Of a stretch of DNA of 64,000 nucleotides, positions 52,828 through 60,722 are shown piece by piece. The notes under the pieces were generated by a model, which had not been told where the DNA came from, made no database searches, and saw only the letters and a program-made list of their open reading frames with translations. Source of the stretch: Dietzia alimentaria 72 (GTDB lineage: Bacteria > Actinomycetota > Actinomycetes > Mycobacteriales > Mycobacteriaceae); the NCBI RefSeq assembly GCF_000226215.1, contig NZ_AGFF01000005.1, positions 96,729-160,728 of the forward strand. Reading direction: 5' to 3'. Position 1 is the stretch's first letter; each line of letters begins with the position of its first letter. The translations under genes were made by a program, and so were the position numbers.

Positions 52828-54657
52828 TCAGCGGATCACCCGGATACGCCCGGTGCCCGGAGAACTCAGCGGACCATCGTCGGCGACGTATTGGAGCAGG
52901 GCGTCGATATCGGTCATTCCGGACTCCCGGCGTTCGCCGTTCTCGGCGAACGGGGAGCCGTTCCACTCGGGGGAGGACAGGAACTCGTTGACCAGAACGG
53001 TGTACTGCTGCTGCGGGTCGAGGGGGGCGCCGTCGAGCAGAACCTCAGTGACCCGCCGTCCCTCAGGGAGGCGGGTGTCCACTGTGTAGAGCACGTTTGA
53101 GGACACGGCCGGACCGTTCCGGCCGACGTCGTCAGCGAAGTGGTTGAACGCAGCGTAGAGCTGCTCGCCGGTGAGCGTGACCAGGTAGAGGCGGTCCCCG
53201 TACGGTTGGACATTGTGGAGGGTCGCGTAGTCCAACGGCCCTTGCGGCAGGTCCACGAGAAGCGAATCAGGATTGGATAATGCGAGCTGCGCGCCCCGGC
53301 CACGGGCAGTTGCGAGCTGGCCGTCGGCGATAAGGTTGGCCAGCGGCGATTCTCCGTTGGCGTCCATCGTGAGCGGGACAGGCTCAACCGCGGAGCCGAC
53401 CGTCTCGCGGGCCTTTGGAGCGGCGGCGGCCCGGGCCTGGCGAAGGAGCTCCTCAGTGCCGTGGTCAGGTTCGATATCGAGGTTGACGGTCTGGTTGAAC
53501 ACGGAGGTCTGGGGGCGGATCACCTCACCGGTGGAGGAGTCCACGGCGAGATCGACCACGGTGACCGAGCGGCCGTGGGAGGCGGGAGCCACCACCACCC
53601 GTTCGTCGCTGTTGGAGTCGAAGACCCGGCAGGTGGCGGGTCCGCCGGATGCGCCCACGATGAGTGCGTCCACTTCCGGGTTGATGCGCTTGACCAGGTC
53701 GAGCTCGGTGAGCTCTTCGGGGCAGGCGCCGGGGTCGAGGTTGCCGTGAACGGCTTCGGTCTGCACCATCGCGACGATCGTCTCCACGCCGAGGAACTGC
53801 AGCGCGTCGACGGCCTCGTCGATCGCGCGGGCCGGGTCGGACAGCCTGGTGGTGGTCGCCGCGGAAGAATCTGACGGCAGCGTCACCGCTACCACCCCCA
53901 CACGGATGTCATCGACCCGGTGAATGGCGAACGGGAACGTGGCTGTCGCGTCGGGAGACGGGATGACGTTGGAGGCCAGGAACGGGAAGGCCGCGCCCCG
54001 GAACGGTGGGAGCGGTGGGTCGACGCGACACTCCTGCTCGGTCCGGCATGAGGGCCTCACGAGTGAGCGGACGTGGTCCGCGCCTTTCTCGAGCTCGCGC
54101 CGTCCGATGCCGGCGCCGCTCACGCCCAGGCGGTTGAAGAACTCGATGGTCGGACGATCGCCCAGGAGGGCGGTTTCGGGCGCGGTCCCGCCGATCGAAT
54201 CGCCGGTGGCCAAGAGGAGGGAATCGTTGGATTGCGCGCGGAGCTTCTCGATCGTCGCGGCGAGGTGCGGTCCGCCACCGGCCGGGCGCACGTTGCCTGA
54301 CCCGTCGCGGAGTTCGCCCTGGAAACCCACGGGTCGGGCGAGTGCACCGGAGAATTCGCCGATGCCCAGTATCCGTACAGTCTTGGTCTCTGCCGGGGGG
54401 CTCCATGGGCGGCCGGTTTCGCCGGTCTGGGCAGCACCTCTGGGAGCGGTGACGAGAGTGAGGATCAGGACACCCACAGCTATCAGCACAAACGTCACAA
54501 GCGAGGCGTGGCGGAACAGCTGGTTCGGAAAGGTGCGGGTCTGCGAGTTGCGGCTGGCTGTCCAGGTGTTTCGGCGAGATGTCCCGCTGCGGGAATCGCG
54601 GCCCGGGGGGTGGGCCGCCGCAGAGTTCACCTCACGCGCTGAACCCAGCTGAAGCAA
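52828..54657 (-). CDS. 5'-nucleotidase/UshA-like exported protein with degenerate metal site
   Basis: A 609-residue protein has a 47-residue cytoplasmic tail, one membrane anchor (about 50-70), a calcineurin-like phosphoesterase domain (about 93-400) and a 5'-nucleotidase C-terminal domain (about 425-580). Of the usual metal ligands only Asp153 (TGDSIGG) is intact: the first motif reads GEFSGAL in place of NDFHGAL, GNHE is replaced by GRRE, and the GHSH loop by GASGG. In the C-terminal domain the substrate loop NGGGIR is replaced by SNPDSLL. It is therefore probably not a standard nucleotidase. The TTG start at 54657 has GAGGAG 6 nt upstream. Confidence 0.8.
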   Translation of the reverse strand: MLQLGSAREVNSAAAHPPGRDSRSGTSRRNTWTASRNSQTRTFPNQLFRHASLVTFVLIAVGVLILTLVTAPRGAAQTGETGRPWSPPAETKTVRILGIGEFSGALARPVGFQGELRDGSGNVRPAGGGPHLAATIEKLRAQSNDSLLLATGDSIGGTAPETALLGDRPTIEFFNRLGVSGAGIGRRELEKGADHVRSLVRPSCRTEQECRVDPPLPPFRGAAFPFLASNVIPSPDATATFPFAIHRVDDIRVGVVAVTLPSDSSAATTTRLSDPARAIDEAVDALQFLGVETIVAMVQTEAVHGNLDPGACPEELTELDLVKRINPEVDALIVGASGGPATCRVFDSNSDERVVVAPASHGRSVTVVDLAVDSSTGEVIRPQTSVFNQTVNLDIEPDHGTEELLRQARAAAAPKARETVGSAVEPVPLTMDANGESPLANLIADGQLATARGRGAQLALSNPDSLLVDLPQGPLDYATLHNVQPYGDRLYLVTLTGEQLYAAFNHFADDVGRNGPAVSSNVLYTVDTRLPEGRRVTEVLLDGAPLDPQQQYTVLVNEFLSSPEWNGSPFAENGERRESGMTDIDALLQYVADDGPLSSPGTGRIRVIR

Positions 54658-54777
54658 TCTGACTCCTCATGTGCCGGCCCGGTGGCGGGCTCGACTAGGT
54701 GAGGGGCGTGACGACGCGCGCTCCCCGGAACCTCGCCCATGGTGCCCTCGGGAGGTCACGGGACCCCGCCGGGAGGG

Positions 54778-55836
54778 TCACATTACGGTCACGAATTCCC
54801 TGGCCGCGGCTAAAAAGCGGTCGTTTTCGCCAGGACTGCCTATGGATACCCGTACCCCCTGGCCGCTGAAGCGACGGATGATCACCAATCGCTCGCGGCA
54901 GTGCGCGTCGAATCTATCGGAATCCTGGCCGAGCGGCAGCCACACGAAGTTGGCCTGCGTGTCGGGAACGGTGTGCCCGAGGTCGAGCAGCGCGTCGCGT
55001 ACCCGGAGGCGTTCGGCCACCACGGCGTCGGTCCGGGTGCGCAGCTCGTCGCCGGCCTCGAGGCAGGCGATGGCCGCGGACTGGGCCAGGGAGCTCACCG
55101 AGAACGGGACGGTCATCTTGGCCACCGGAACAACCAGTTCGCTGGGGCCAACCAGATAGCCCACCCGCAGACCGGCCAGGCCGTACGCCTTGGAGAACGT
55201 GCGCAGCGAGACCACGTTGGGCCGAGCCCTCGCCTCGGCGACCCCGTCCACGGGATCCTCCGAGCGCATGTACTCGAAGTACGCCTCGTCCAGCGCCACG
55301 GTGACCCGCTCGGGGACGCGGTCGAGGAAAGCAGTCAGATCGGTGCGACTGATTGCCGGCCCCGTCGGGTTGTTAGGCGTGCACACAAAGATCAGACGTG
55401 TCCGGTCGGTGACGGAATCCGCGATCGCATCCAGGTCCAGGGACCCGTCCGTCCGGTTGGGCACCTGCACGGGGACGGCGTGGGCGATGCGGGAGATGAT
55501 CGGGTACGCCTCGAACGACCGCCAGCCAAAGATCACCTCGTCGCCGGGCGCGCACACCGCCTGCACCAGTTGTTGGCACAGGGCCACGGAGCCGCAGCCG
55601 GAGGTGACGTTCTCTGGGGCGACGCCCAGGAACTCACCGAGCTTCTCCGCGAGCGCCCGTGCCGTGATGTCCGGGTACCGGTTGGCTCCGGCGGCGGCCT
55701 CGGCGATCGCGGTCGCCACGCTCGGCAGTGGTCCGGCGGTGGTCTCGTTGGACGCCAGCTTCACCGCTCCGGGCACGGTCGCGCCGGGGACGTAGGCGGG
55801 GATGTCGTCGAGGTCGGTACGCACGTCGGGGGACAT
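54778..55836 (-). CDS. Histidinol-phosphate/aromatic aminotransferase (HisC2/Pat, Rv3772-like)
   Basis: A 352-residue fold-type I PLP aminotransferase with the Schiff-base Lys216 in TFSKAYGLAGLRVGY, PNNPTG (154-159), Asp183 and Tyr186 in ALDEAYFEY, and Arg of RFSGQGVRVSIG for the carboxylate. Homologues in this position (Rv3772, called HisC2 or Pat) act on aromatic amino acids and/or histidinol phosphate. It starts at ATG 55836 and is followed 120 bp downstream by the degenerate 5'-nucleotidase. tRNA-Ser(GCU) lies divergently just upstream. Confidence 0.92.
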   Translation of the reverse strand: MSPDVRTDLDDIPAYVPGATVPGAVKLASNETTAGPLPSVATAIAEAAAGANRYPDITARALAEKLGEFLGVAPENVTSGCGSVALCQQLVQAVCAPGDEVIFGWRSFEAYPIISRIAHAVPVQVPNRTDGSLDLDAIADSVTDRTRLIFVCTPNNPTGPAISRTDLTAFLDRVPERVTVALDEAYFEYMRSEDPVDGVAEARARPNVVSLRTFSKAYGLAGLRVGYLVGPSELVVPVAKMTVPFSVSSLAQSAAIACLEAGDELRTRTDAVVAERLRVRDALLDLGHTVPDTQANFVWLPLGQDSDRFDAHCRERLVIIRRFSGQGVRVSIGSPGENDRFLAAAREFVTVM

Positions 55837-55941
55837 GAGTACAGACTAGGACCAGCGGATTACCGAAGGGTGTCGGGCCGTTTTGCGCACTGGCTCGGGC
55901 AGTGTGTACTGTTATCCCTCGTTGGCTCAGCAGAGCCTCCA

Positions 55942-56033
55942 GGAGGCGTGCCAGAGCGGCCGAATGGGACTCACTGCTAATGAGTTGTCCTCCTAAAAGG
56001 GGACCGGAGGTTCAAATCCTCTCGCCTCCGCCA
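55942..56033 (+). tRNA. tRNA-Ser(GCU)
   Basis: Acceptor stem GGAGGCG/CGCCTCC (55942-55948 and 56023-56029), discriminator G56030 and encoded CCA. The anticodon arm ACTCA-CTGCTAA-TGAGT gives GCT, and a long variable arm (TCCTCCTAAAAGGGGA) confirms the Ser type. Confidence 0.97.
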
Positions 56034-56079
56034 TGTCGGAGATCCGGGTGACCGGTGATCTGGCACGACAGATGAATAT

Positions 56080-56152
56080 GCGCCCGTAGCTCAACGGATA
56101 GAGCACTTGACTACGGATCAAGAGGTTAGGGGTTCGAATCCCTTCGGGCGCA
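56080..56152 (+). tRNA. tRNA-Arg(ACG)
   Basis: A 73-nt tRNA with acceptor GCGCCCG/CGGGCGC (56080-56086 and 56145-56151) and discriminator A56152; CCA is not encoded. The anticodon arm CTTGA-CTACGGA-TCAAG gives ACG. The gene is 46 nt after tRNA-Ser(GCU), so the two are probably co-transcribed. Confidence 0.97.
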
Positions 56153-56161
56153 CAGTAGAAT

Positions 56162-56185
56162 GCCCCCGCCGGGTCCGGTGGGGGC
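56162..56185 (+). terminator. Terminator of the tRNA-Ser/tRNA-Arg unit
   Basis: GCCCCCGCC (56162-56170) pairs with GGTGGGGGC (56177-56185) with one mismatch around a 6-nt loop, followed by GTTCGTCTTCT. It lies 9 nt after tRNA-Arg. Confidence 0.75.
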
Positions 56186-56248
56186 GTTCGTCTTCTCGGC
56201 GGCGGGGGTCGTCGTCGGCGTCGAAGTGGGCGGCGCGGCCCGCGTCCG

Positions 56249-56707
56249 TCAGCGCCGTTCCAGCACCACCACCGGGATCACCCGATCTGTCCTCTTCTCG
56301 TATTCGAGGTACGGAGGGTAGAGCTCCGCCATCGCCGCCCACAGTCGCGCTCGTTCATCGCCGTCGGCCACGCGCGCGGTCACCTCGATGTGCTCGGAGC
56401 CCACCTGGATCGCGACGCTCGGCTCGGCCGTGAGGTTGTGAAACCAGCCTGGGTGGGTCGGTGCTCCGCCCTTGGAGGCGATCACCACGTAGGAGCCGTC
56501 GAACTCGCCGTAGATCAGCGGCATGGTGAGGGTCCGGCCGGTGCGGCGACCGCGGGTGGTCAGCAGAAGGGTGGGCGTGTTCTCGTACCCTCCGACCGCG
56601 CTGGCGTCGAACAGTCGCGCTTTCTCCGGGTCGGCCGCGTATTGGTCGAGATGGTTCCTGATCCACTTGGGAAGTGGCGGCGCGTCGGTCTGGTCGTGTG
56701 TGCTCAT
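56249..56707 (-). CDS. Deazaflavin (F420)-dependent nitroreductase-family protein (DDN type)
   Basis: A 152-residue protein of the DDN/FDOR split-barrel family, which uses cofactor F420. It has LPKWIRNHLDQYAADPEKARLFDAS, TLLLTTRGRRTGRTLTMPLIYGEFDGSYVVIASKGG and HPGWFHNLTAEPSVAIQVG, all signature motifs. Start ATG 56707 gives the usual length; an open frame reaching 56902 is non-coding. It reads toward the tRNA terminator. The substrate is unknown. Confidence 0.9.
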   Translation of the reverse strand: MSTHDQTDAPPLPKWIRNHLDQYAADPEKARLFDASAVGGYENTPTLLLTTRGRRTGRTLTMPLIYGEFDGSYVVIASKGGAPTHPGWFHNLTAEPSVAIQVGSEHIEVTARVADGDERARLWAAMAELYPPYLEYEKRTDRVIPVVVLERR

Positions 56708-56943
56708 GGTTCCAGTGTCCTCCGACTGCGCCGTCTGCGCCGATCGACCCGACCACCGCATCGAGACACGCGGTCGCGAATCATCAATCGCATTCGCGCA
56801 TCCGGGTTGCGCGCGCAGGAACGTGATCACCGGCCTCAGTGCGCTCTCGAACCGTGTTCCTATGGGCCGGAGAGTTTTGACGTTGCCAGCGTGAAATTCC
56901 AATCAATTTTGCGCAGTGGCGACGACAAAACCCGTTGATCGCG

Positions 56944-57003
56944 GGGGTGACCGGTACGACGACGACGACAACGACGACGACAACGACGACGACAACGACG
57001 ACC
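56944..57003. repeat. 23-bp direct repeat copy with 12-bp microsatellite
   Basis: GGGGTGACCGGTACGACGAC plus GAC (56944-56966) also occurs at 58521-58543. It merges with three copies of GACGACGACAAC (56961-56996) and a partial fourth. This is the main content of the 375-bp gap 56708-57082, which has no supported gene. Confidence 0.75.
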
Positions 57004-57082
57004 GCGCCGCTAGCCCGGAACTGAGCCCGTCGGCGGCGGATTGTCCACGCTGTTTCGGAACCAGTTGAACGACTCGGCGGCC

Positions 57083-58345
57083 CTACTCGACCGTCGAGCC
57101 CAATTCGACGGCCTCGATCCCGCCGGTGCCGAGGATCGCTTCGGCGGTACTCCGGTTGCAGCCGAGCATCGAGAATCCCCAGTCGATGTCTGTCGTCAGG
57201 AGCCATTCCCGCCCGTCCGGCCAGAGGGCGTCGACGCCGTGCGCCCGCCCGTAGGCGAGGTCCGCCATGGCGGGAACGCCTGCCACCGTCGTCTGGACCA
57301 CGGGCATGGTGCGCAGGACCGTCACCTCGGGCGAGCAGATCTGCGAAGCCGGGACCACGGTGAGTTCGGGATTGAAGCTCGCGCTCGGGTCCGTGGAGTA
57401 AGAGGTCACGGAGTGGTCGGGGCCCGGCCCGTATGAGTCCCAGGCCAGGCTTCCGGTATCGAAGATTGCTCCGAACGCCACATTCGGTGTCGAGGTGTTG
57501 CGGGCGAGAACCTCGAAGAGAGGGCCGAGCTCTCCAAGTCCTTCCGCGCCGTCGCGGGGCCACCCGAAGCGGTCATCGCTGGCGTCAAACGGGTCCTGGG
57601 GTGGAGCTTTGGCGTCTGTGACCGCGATTTCCCACCACATCGACGACGGCGATATCGCCACGCCGTTCGCTCTGGCGACCTCGTCCCAGGAAACCGCTCG
57701 CGTATCGGTGTGACCTGGGTGGCGAATCAGAAGCGATGCCTCAAAACCTCCCGATTTTGGGCCGGCGGTATTGGCGACGGGGCCAGTGGGCATGTTGACG
57801 AACTCTCGGTGCTCCCGGACCCAATCGCTGTGCGGGTCACTGGAGAGGGGGTGGATACCGCAGCGTAGGAAGTGTGCCCAGTCCCGGCCTTCAGCGTCGA
57901 GGTAGGCGAGTAGGAGATCGGTCGTACGGGTCGGCAGATCGGATTCGATCCTGATCTCTGAACCCTCGTCGGAACCGTAGGGCTCAATTGCTATCGCCAC
58001 CTCGGCCCCACGGGAGTCGCGGAGTTCAAGACGCAGGGGCTGACGGGCGACAACGGAGTAGGTGCGGGCTGGCCGGGTGTGACGACGCTGCCGCCGCATC
58101 TCGGACCGTGCCCACGAACTGAAGTTGCTCGGCGACGGTTCGCTGCGGGAGCGACGAACCCGGGCGGAACGGATCGGCCACTGGACGGTGTCTCCCGCGC
58201 GTAGCGGCGGTGTCGGCGCCAGTCGGTAGCGGGCAGCGATCCCGGGATCGGCGAAGGCACGAAAGCCGGCGTGAAAGTAGGGGGAGCCGATCAACGCGTC
58301 AACGGTCGCGGGATCCAGATCCACGGTGACGTGGTGCAACGGCAT
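57083..58345 (-). CDS. Unknown protein (420 residues)
   Basis: I do not recognise a family. The ATG at 58345 opens MPLHHVTVDLDPATVDALIG; a few in-frame codons precede it up to 58375. The first 130 residues are Arg-rich with alternating beta-like segments (AARYRLAPTPPLRAGDTVQWP, YSVVARQPLRLELRD) that could be a START/SRPBCC-like ligand fold, but this is weak. The rest has HFLRCGIHPLSSDPHSDWV, SSMWWEIAVTDA and a C-terminal WGFSMLGCNRSTAEAILG. There is no signal peptide or membrane helix. The gene is bracketed by 23-bp direct repeats at 56944 and 58521. Confidence 0.6.
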   Translation of the reverse strand: MPLHHVTVDLDPATVDALIGSPYFHAGFRAFADPGIAARYRLAPTPPLRAGDTVQWPIRSARVRRSRSEPSPSNFSSWARSEMRRQRRHTRPARTYSVVARQPLRLELRDSRGAEVAIAIEPYGSDEGSEIRIESDLPTRTTDLLLAYLDAEGRDWAHFLRCGIHPLSSDPHSDWVREHREFVNMPTGPVANTAGPKSGGFEASLLIRHPGHTDTRAVSWDEVARANGVAISPSSMWWEIAVTDAKAPPQDPFDASDDRFGWPRDGAEGLGELGPLFEVLARNTSTPNVAFGAIFDTGSLAWDSYGPGPDHSVTSYSTDPSASFNPELTVVPASQICSPEVTVLRTMPVVQTTVAGVPAMADLAYGRAHGVDALWPDGREWLLTTDIDWGFSMLGCNRSTAEAILGTGGIEAVELGSTVE

Positions 58346-58520
58346 ATGGCTCACGGTAGCGGCGAAGCAGGACACTTGGCGCAGGCGGCGGAGTCAGTCT
58401 TCACCACAGCCGACCCGGGCGTGCGAGCACTTGAGGGAACCACCTCGAAAGTGACCGGTACTCGTACGGTTACGTCCTCTAGGGCCAGGCCCTCCGGGGT
58501 GCGGAGGTCCGTGCGGGGGT

Positions 58521-58543
58521 GGGGTGACCGGTACGACGACGAC
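58521..58543. repeat. Second copy of the 23-bp direct repeat
   Basis: It is identical over 23 bp to 56944-56966 (GGGGTGACCGGTACGACGAC plus GAC). It lies in the gap between the divergent unknown gene and the DMT transporter gene. A shorter relative, GTGACCGGTAC, is at 58451-58461. Confidence 0.75.
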
Positions 58544-58571
58544 AAGGTCGGTCGCTTCGTAGCCTCAGCAC

Positions 58572-59498
58572 ATGCCCGCTCCGGCCCGAGACGCCTTTCG
58601 CCGCAACGGCAGCCATCTGGCGTCGGTGGCTCTGGTCATCATGTGGAGTTCGGGCTTCGTGGGGGCCGAGCTTGGAATCCGGTCCGGAGGCACTCCACTA
58701 CAATTGTTGAGTTGGCGCTTCTCGGTTCTGGCTGTGCTGCTGCTGACCGGCTGCATGGTGTTCAGAGTAAATCTGACGGATCGCCGGGCATGGGGTCGGC
58801 AGGCGATACTGGGGCTGCTCAGCCAAGCCAGCTTCCTGTTCCTGATCTTCGAGGGTGTCAACCGCGGCGTCAATGGCGGGACCGCGGCCCTCATCGCATC
58901 TCTTCAGCCCCTGCTGGTGGCCACGGTGGCAGGGAAGATCTTGGGTGAACGGATCACGCCGGTCATGTGGGTCGGCATGGTGCTCGGTGTCGCGGGCGTG
59001 GCGGTGGTGGTCTCGGGAGACCTGGGCAACGGCTCGGCGCAGTGGTGGGCCTATCTGTTCCCGGCGGCCGGGATGCTCAGTTTGACCACCGGCACCGTTC
59101 TCACCCAGAGGCTCAGGCCCACAGAGACGCTGCTGCAATCCATCACCATGCAGATGGTGGTCACGGCTATCGCCTTGGTCATGATCTCGGTGGTGGCCGG
59201 GCAGGCGGCGGTCCCAGTTGAGATCGACTTCTGGGTAGCGGTGCTGTGGCTGGTATTCCTTTCTACGCTTGGCGGCTACGCCCTGTTCGTCTATGTGACC
59301 CGCACGCGCGGCGCCACCGTCGCCAGCGTGCTGCTCTACCTCACCCCGCCCACGACCATGGTCTGGGTGTGGCTCATGTTCGGTGTCCCGATCACCGTCC
59401 CGGCGGTGGCAGGAATGGCCATCAGCGCGGTCGGGGTGGTCCTGGTGCTGCGATTCCGTCCGATCGGGCCAAGTGGGCAGGCCCGGCTAGGGCGCTGA
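58572..59498 (+). CDS. DMT-superfamily (EamA) transporter
   Basis: A 308-residue protein with ten membrane helices arranged as two EamA halves. The first half opens VALVIMWSSGFVGAELGIR and the second ends VAGMAISAVGVVLVLRF; GVNGGTAALIASLQPLLVA and GYALFVYVTRTRGATVASVLLYLTPP are the paired signature segments. These are inner-membrane exporters of metabolites or amino acids. ATG 58572 has no visible ribosome-binding site. The gene stands alone between the unknown - strand gene and the lipase. Confidence 0.9.
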   Translation: MPAPARDAFRRNGSHLASVALVIMWSSGFVGAELGIRSGGTPLQLLSWRFSVLAVLLLTGCMVFRVNLTDRRAWGRQAILGLLSQASFLFLIFEGVNRGVNGGTAALIASLQPLLVATVAGKILGERITPVMWVGMVLGVAGVAVVVSGDLGNGSAQWWAYLFPAAGMLSLTTGTVLTQRLRPTETLLQSITMQMVVTAIALVMISVVAGQAAVPVEIDFWVAVLWLVFLSTLGGYALFVYVTRTRGATVASVLLYLTPPTTMVWVWLMFGVPITVPAVAGMAISAVGVVLVLRFRPIGPSGQARLGR

Positions 59499-59634
59499 CC
59501 CGGACCAGGTTGCGGAAACGCAGAAAAATATGGGCGTTTTAGCATCGCGAACTGAGGTGGCGATTAGCATCTGTAGCCACGTCACCTAGCAGTAACGGCC
59601 CGCCGCGCCGGACTCACTACGAGAAGAGATCACG

Positions 59635-60672
59635 ATGGCTATCGCGAGGATTCAGGACAATCACCCAGGCTCGGACGAAGACTCGCGAGACGGTAGTGCT
59701 TCGACGCGGCGTCGCTCACGACTCGGTGCGATCCGAGCAGCGGTGGCCACAGCCTCGGCAGTCATGTTGGGACTCGGCGCGGCCGCGCCCGCGGCAGCCG
59801 ATCCCGCCCAGGGGCCCCTGCCCGTCCCGTTCTCCATCCAGGCGGGCGTACTTGCGAGCCTCGATCCCATGAAGCCGCCGCCGGGAGCGAACGACTGGGA
59901 CTGCAAGCCCAGCCCGGAGCGGCCTCGCCCGGTTGTGTTGGTTAATCCGACTGTCACCACACAGGCTCTGGCCTGGCAGGCTGGCGCCCCACTGCTGAGC
60001 AACGCCGGCTACTGCGTGTTCACTTTCAACTACGGCAACATCACTCCCGACCCGAACTTCCCGGCGCAGGCTCTCGGTGACATCCCCGCCGGTGCCCAGA
60101 CCCTGGCGGACACCGTCGATCGGGTTCTGGCGGCCACCGGGGCAGCCGAAGTGGATCTCGTCGGGCACTCCCAGGGCGGCGGAATCACTCCTGACTACTA
60201 TCTGAAATTCCTCGGTGGAGCCGAGAAGGTTCACACCAAAGTCGGTATCTCGCCATCGACGGGCACCACTCTGAGCACGATCGCGTTCCTGCGGTCGCTG
60301 ATTCCGATCATCGGCCCAGCTGTGTACGGGAGCATCGAAGGCACCACCCCGGCTCTGATCCAGCAGGTTTTCGACTCCGATGTCGCGCGCCAGGTGTACC
60401 CGGACGGCGCGGTGGGGATACCGGGCGTGGAGATGGTCAGCATCGTCAGCGAGTACGACCAGGTTGTCACCCCCTTCGTCCGCCAGTACTACGCAGGGCC
60501 CAATGTGACAAACATCCACCTGCAGGATGGTTGCGCCGAAGACATGTCCGAGCATGTGGCGACCCTGTACAGCGAGCGCGCCTTGCGGTTCGCGCTGAAC
60601 GCCCTCGAGCCCGGCGATCCCGCCCCGGTGGCCTGCTTCCCGGTCGCGCCCTTCGCCCCATGGGTCGAGTAG
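59635..60672 (+). CDS. Secreted class-2 lipase/esterase
   Basis: A 345-residue exported lipase with an unusually long n-region (about 28 polar residues) before the signal-peptide core, cleavage near residue 56 (PAAADP). The catalytic domain shows NPTVTTQALAWQ, GYCVFTFNYG, the nucleophile elbow GHSQGGG (Ser179), Asp in SEYDQVVTP and His in MSEHVATLYS. It matches the lipase class-2 (PF01674) group of actinobacteria. The preceding 136-bp region is A/T-rich and contains TTAGCATC twice (59539 and 59564). AGAAGAGA precedes the ATG. Confidence 0.88.
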   Translation: MAIARIQDNHPGSDEDSRDGSASTRRRSRLGAIRAAVATASAVMLGLGAAAPAAADPAQGPLPVPFSIQAGVLASLDPMKPPPGANDWDCKPSPERPRPVVLVNPTVTTQALAWQAGAPLLSNAGYCVFTFNYGNITPDPNFPAQALGDIPAGAQTLADTVDRVLAATGAAEVDLVGHSQGGGITPDYYLKFLGGAEKVHTKVGISPSTGTTLSTIAFLRSLIPIIGPAVYGSIEGTTPALIQQVFDSDVARQVYPDGAVGIPGVEMVSIVSEYDQVVTPFVRQYYAGPNVTNIHLQDGCAEDMSEHVATLYSERALRFALNALEPGDPAPVACFPVAPFAPWVE

Positions 60673-60722
60673 AGCCGCGGTCGCGTTCGAATTATCGATC
60701 TGCTCGAGTAAAGGGTGTTGGA

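Noticed and set aside
56961..57003. GAC/AAC triplet run considered as coding for a poly-Asp or poly-Val tail of the 56249-56707 gene.
   Set aside because: It lies upstream of that gene's well-supported ATG at 56707 and beyond the frame's stop; it is non-coding.
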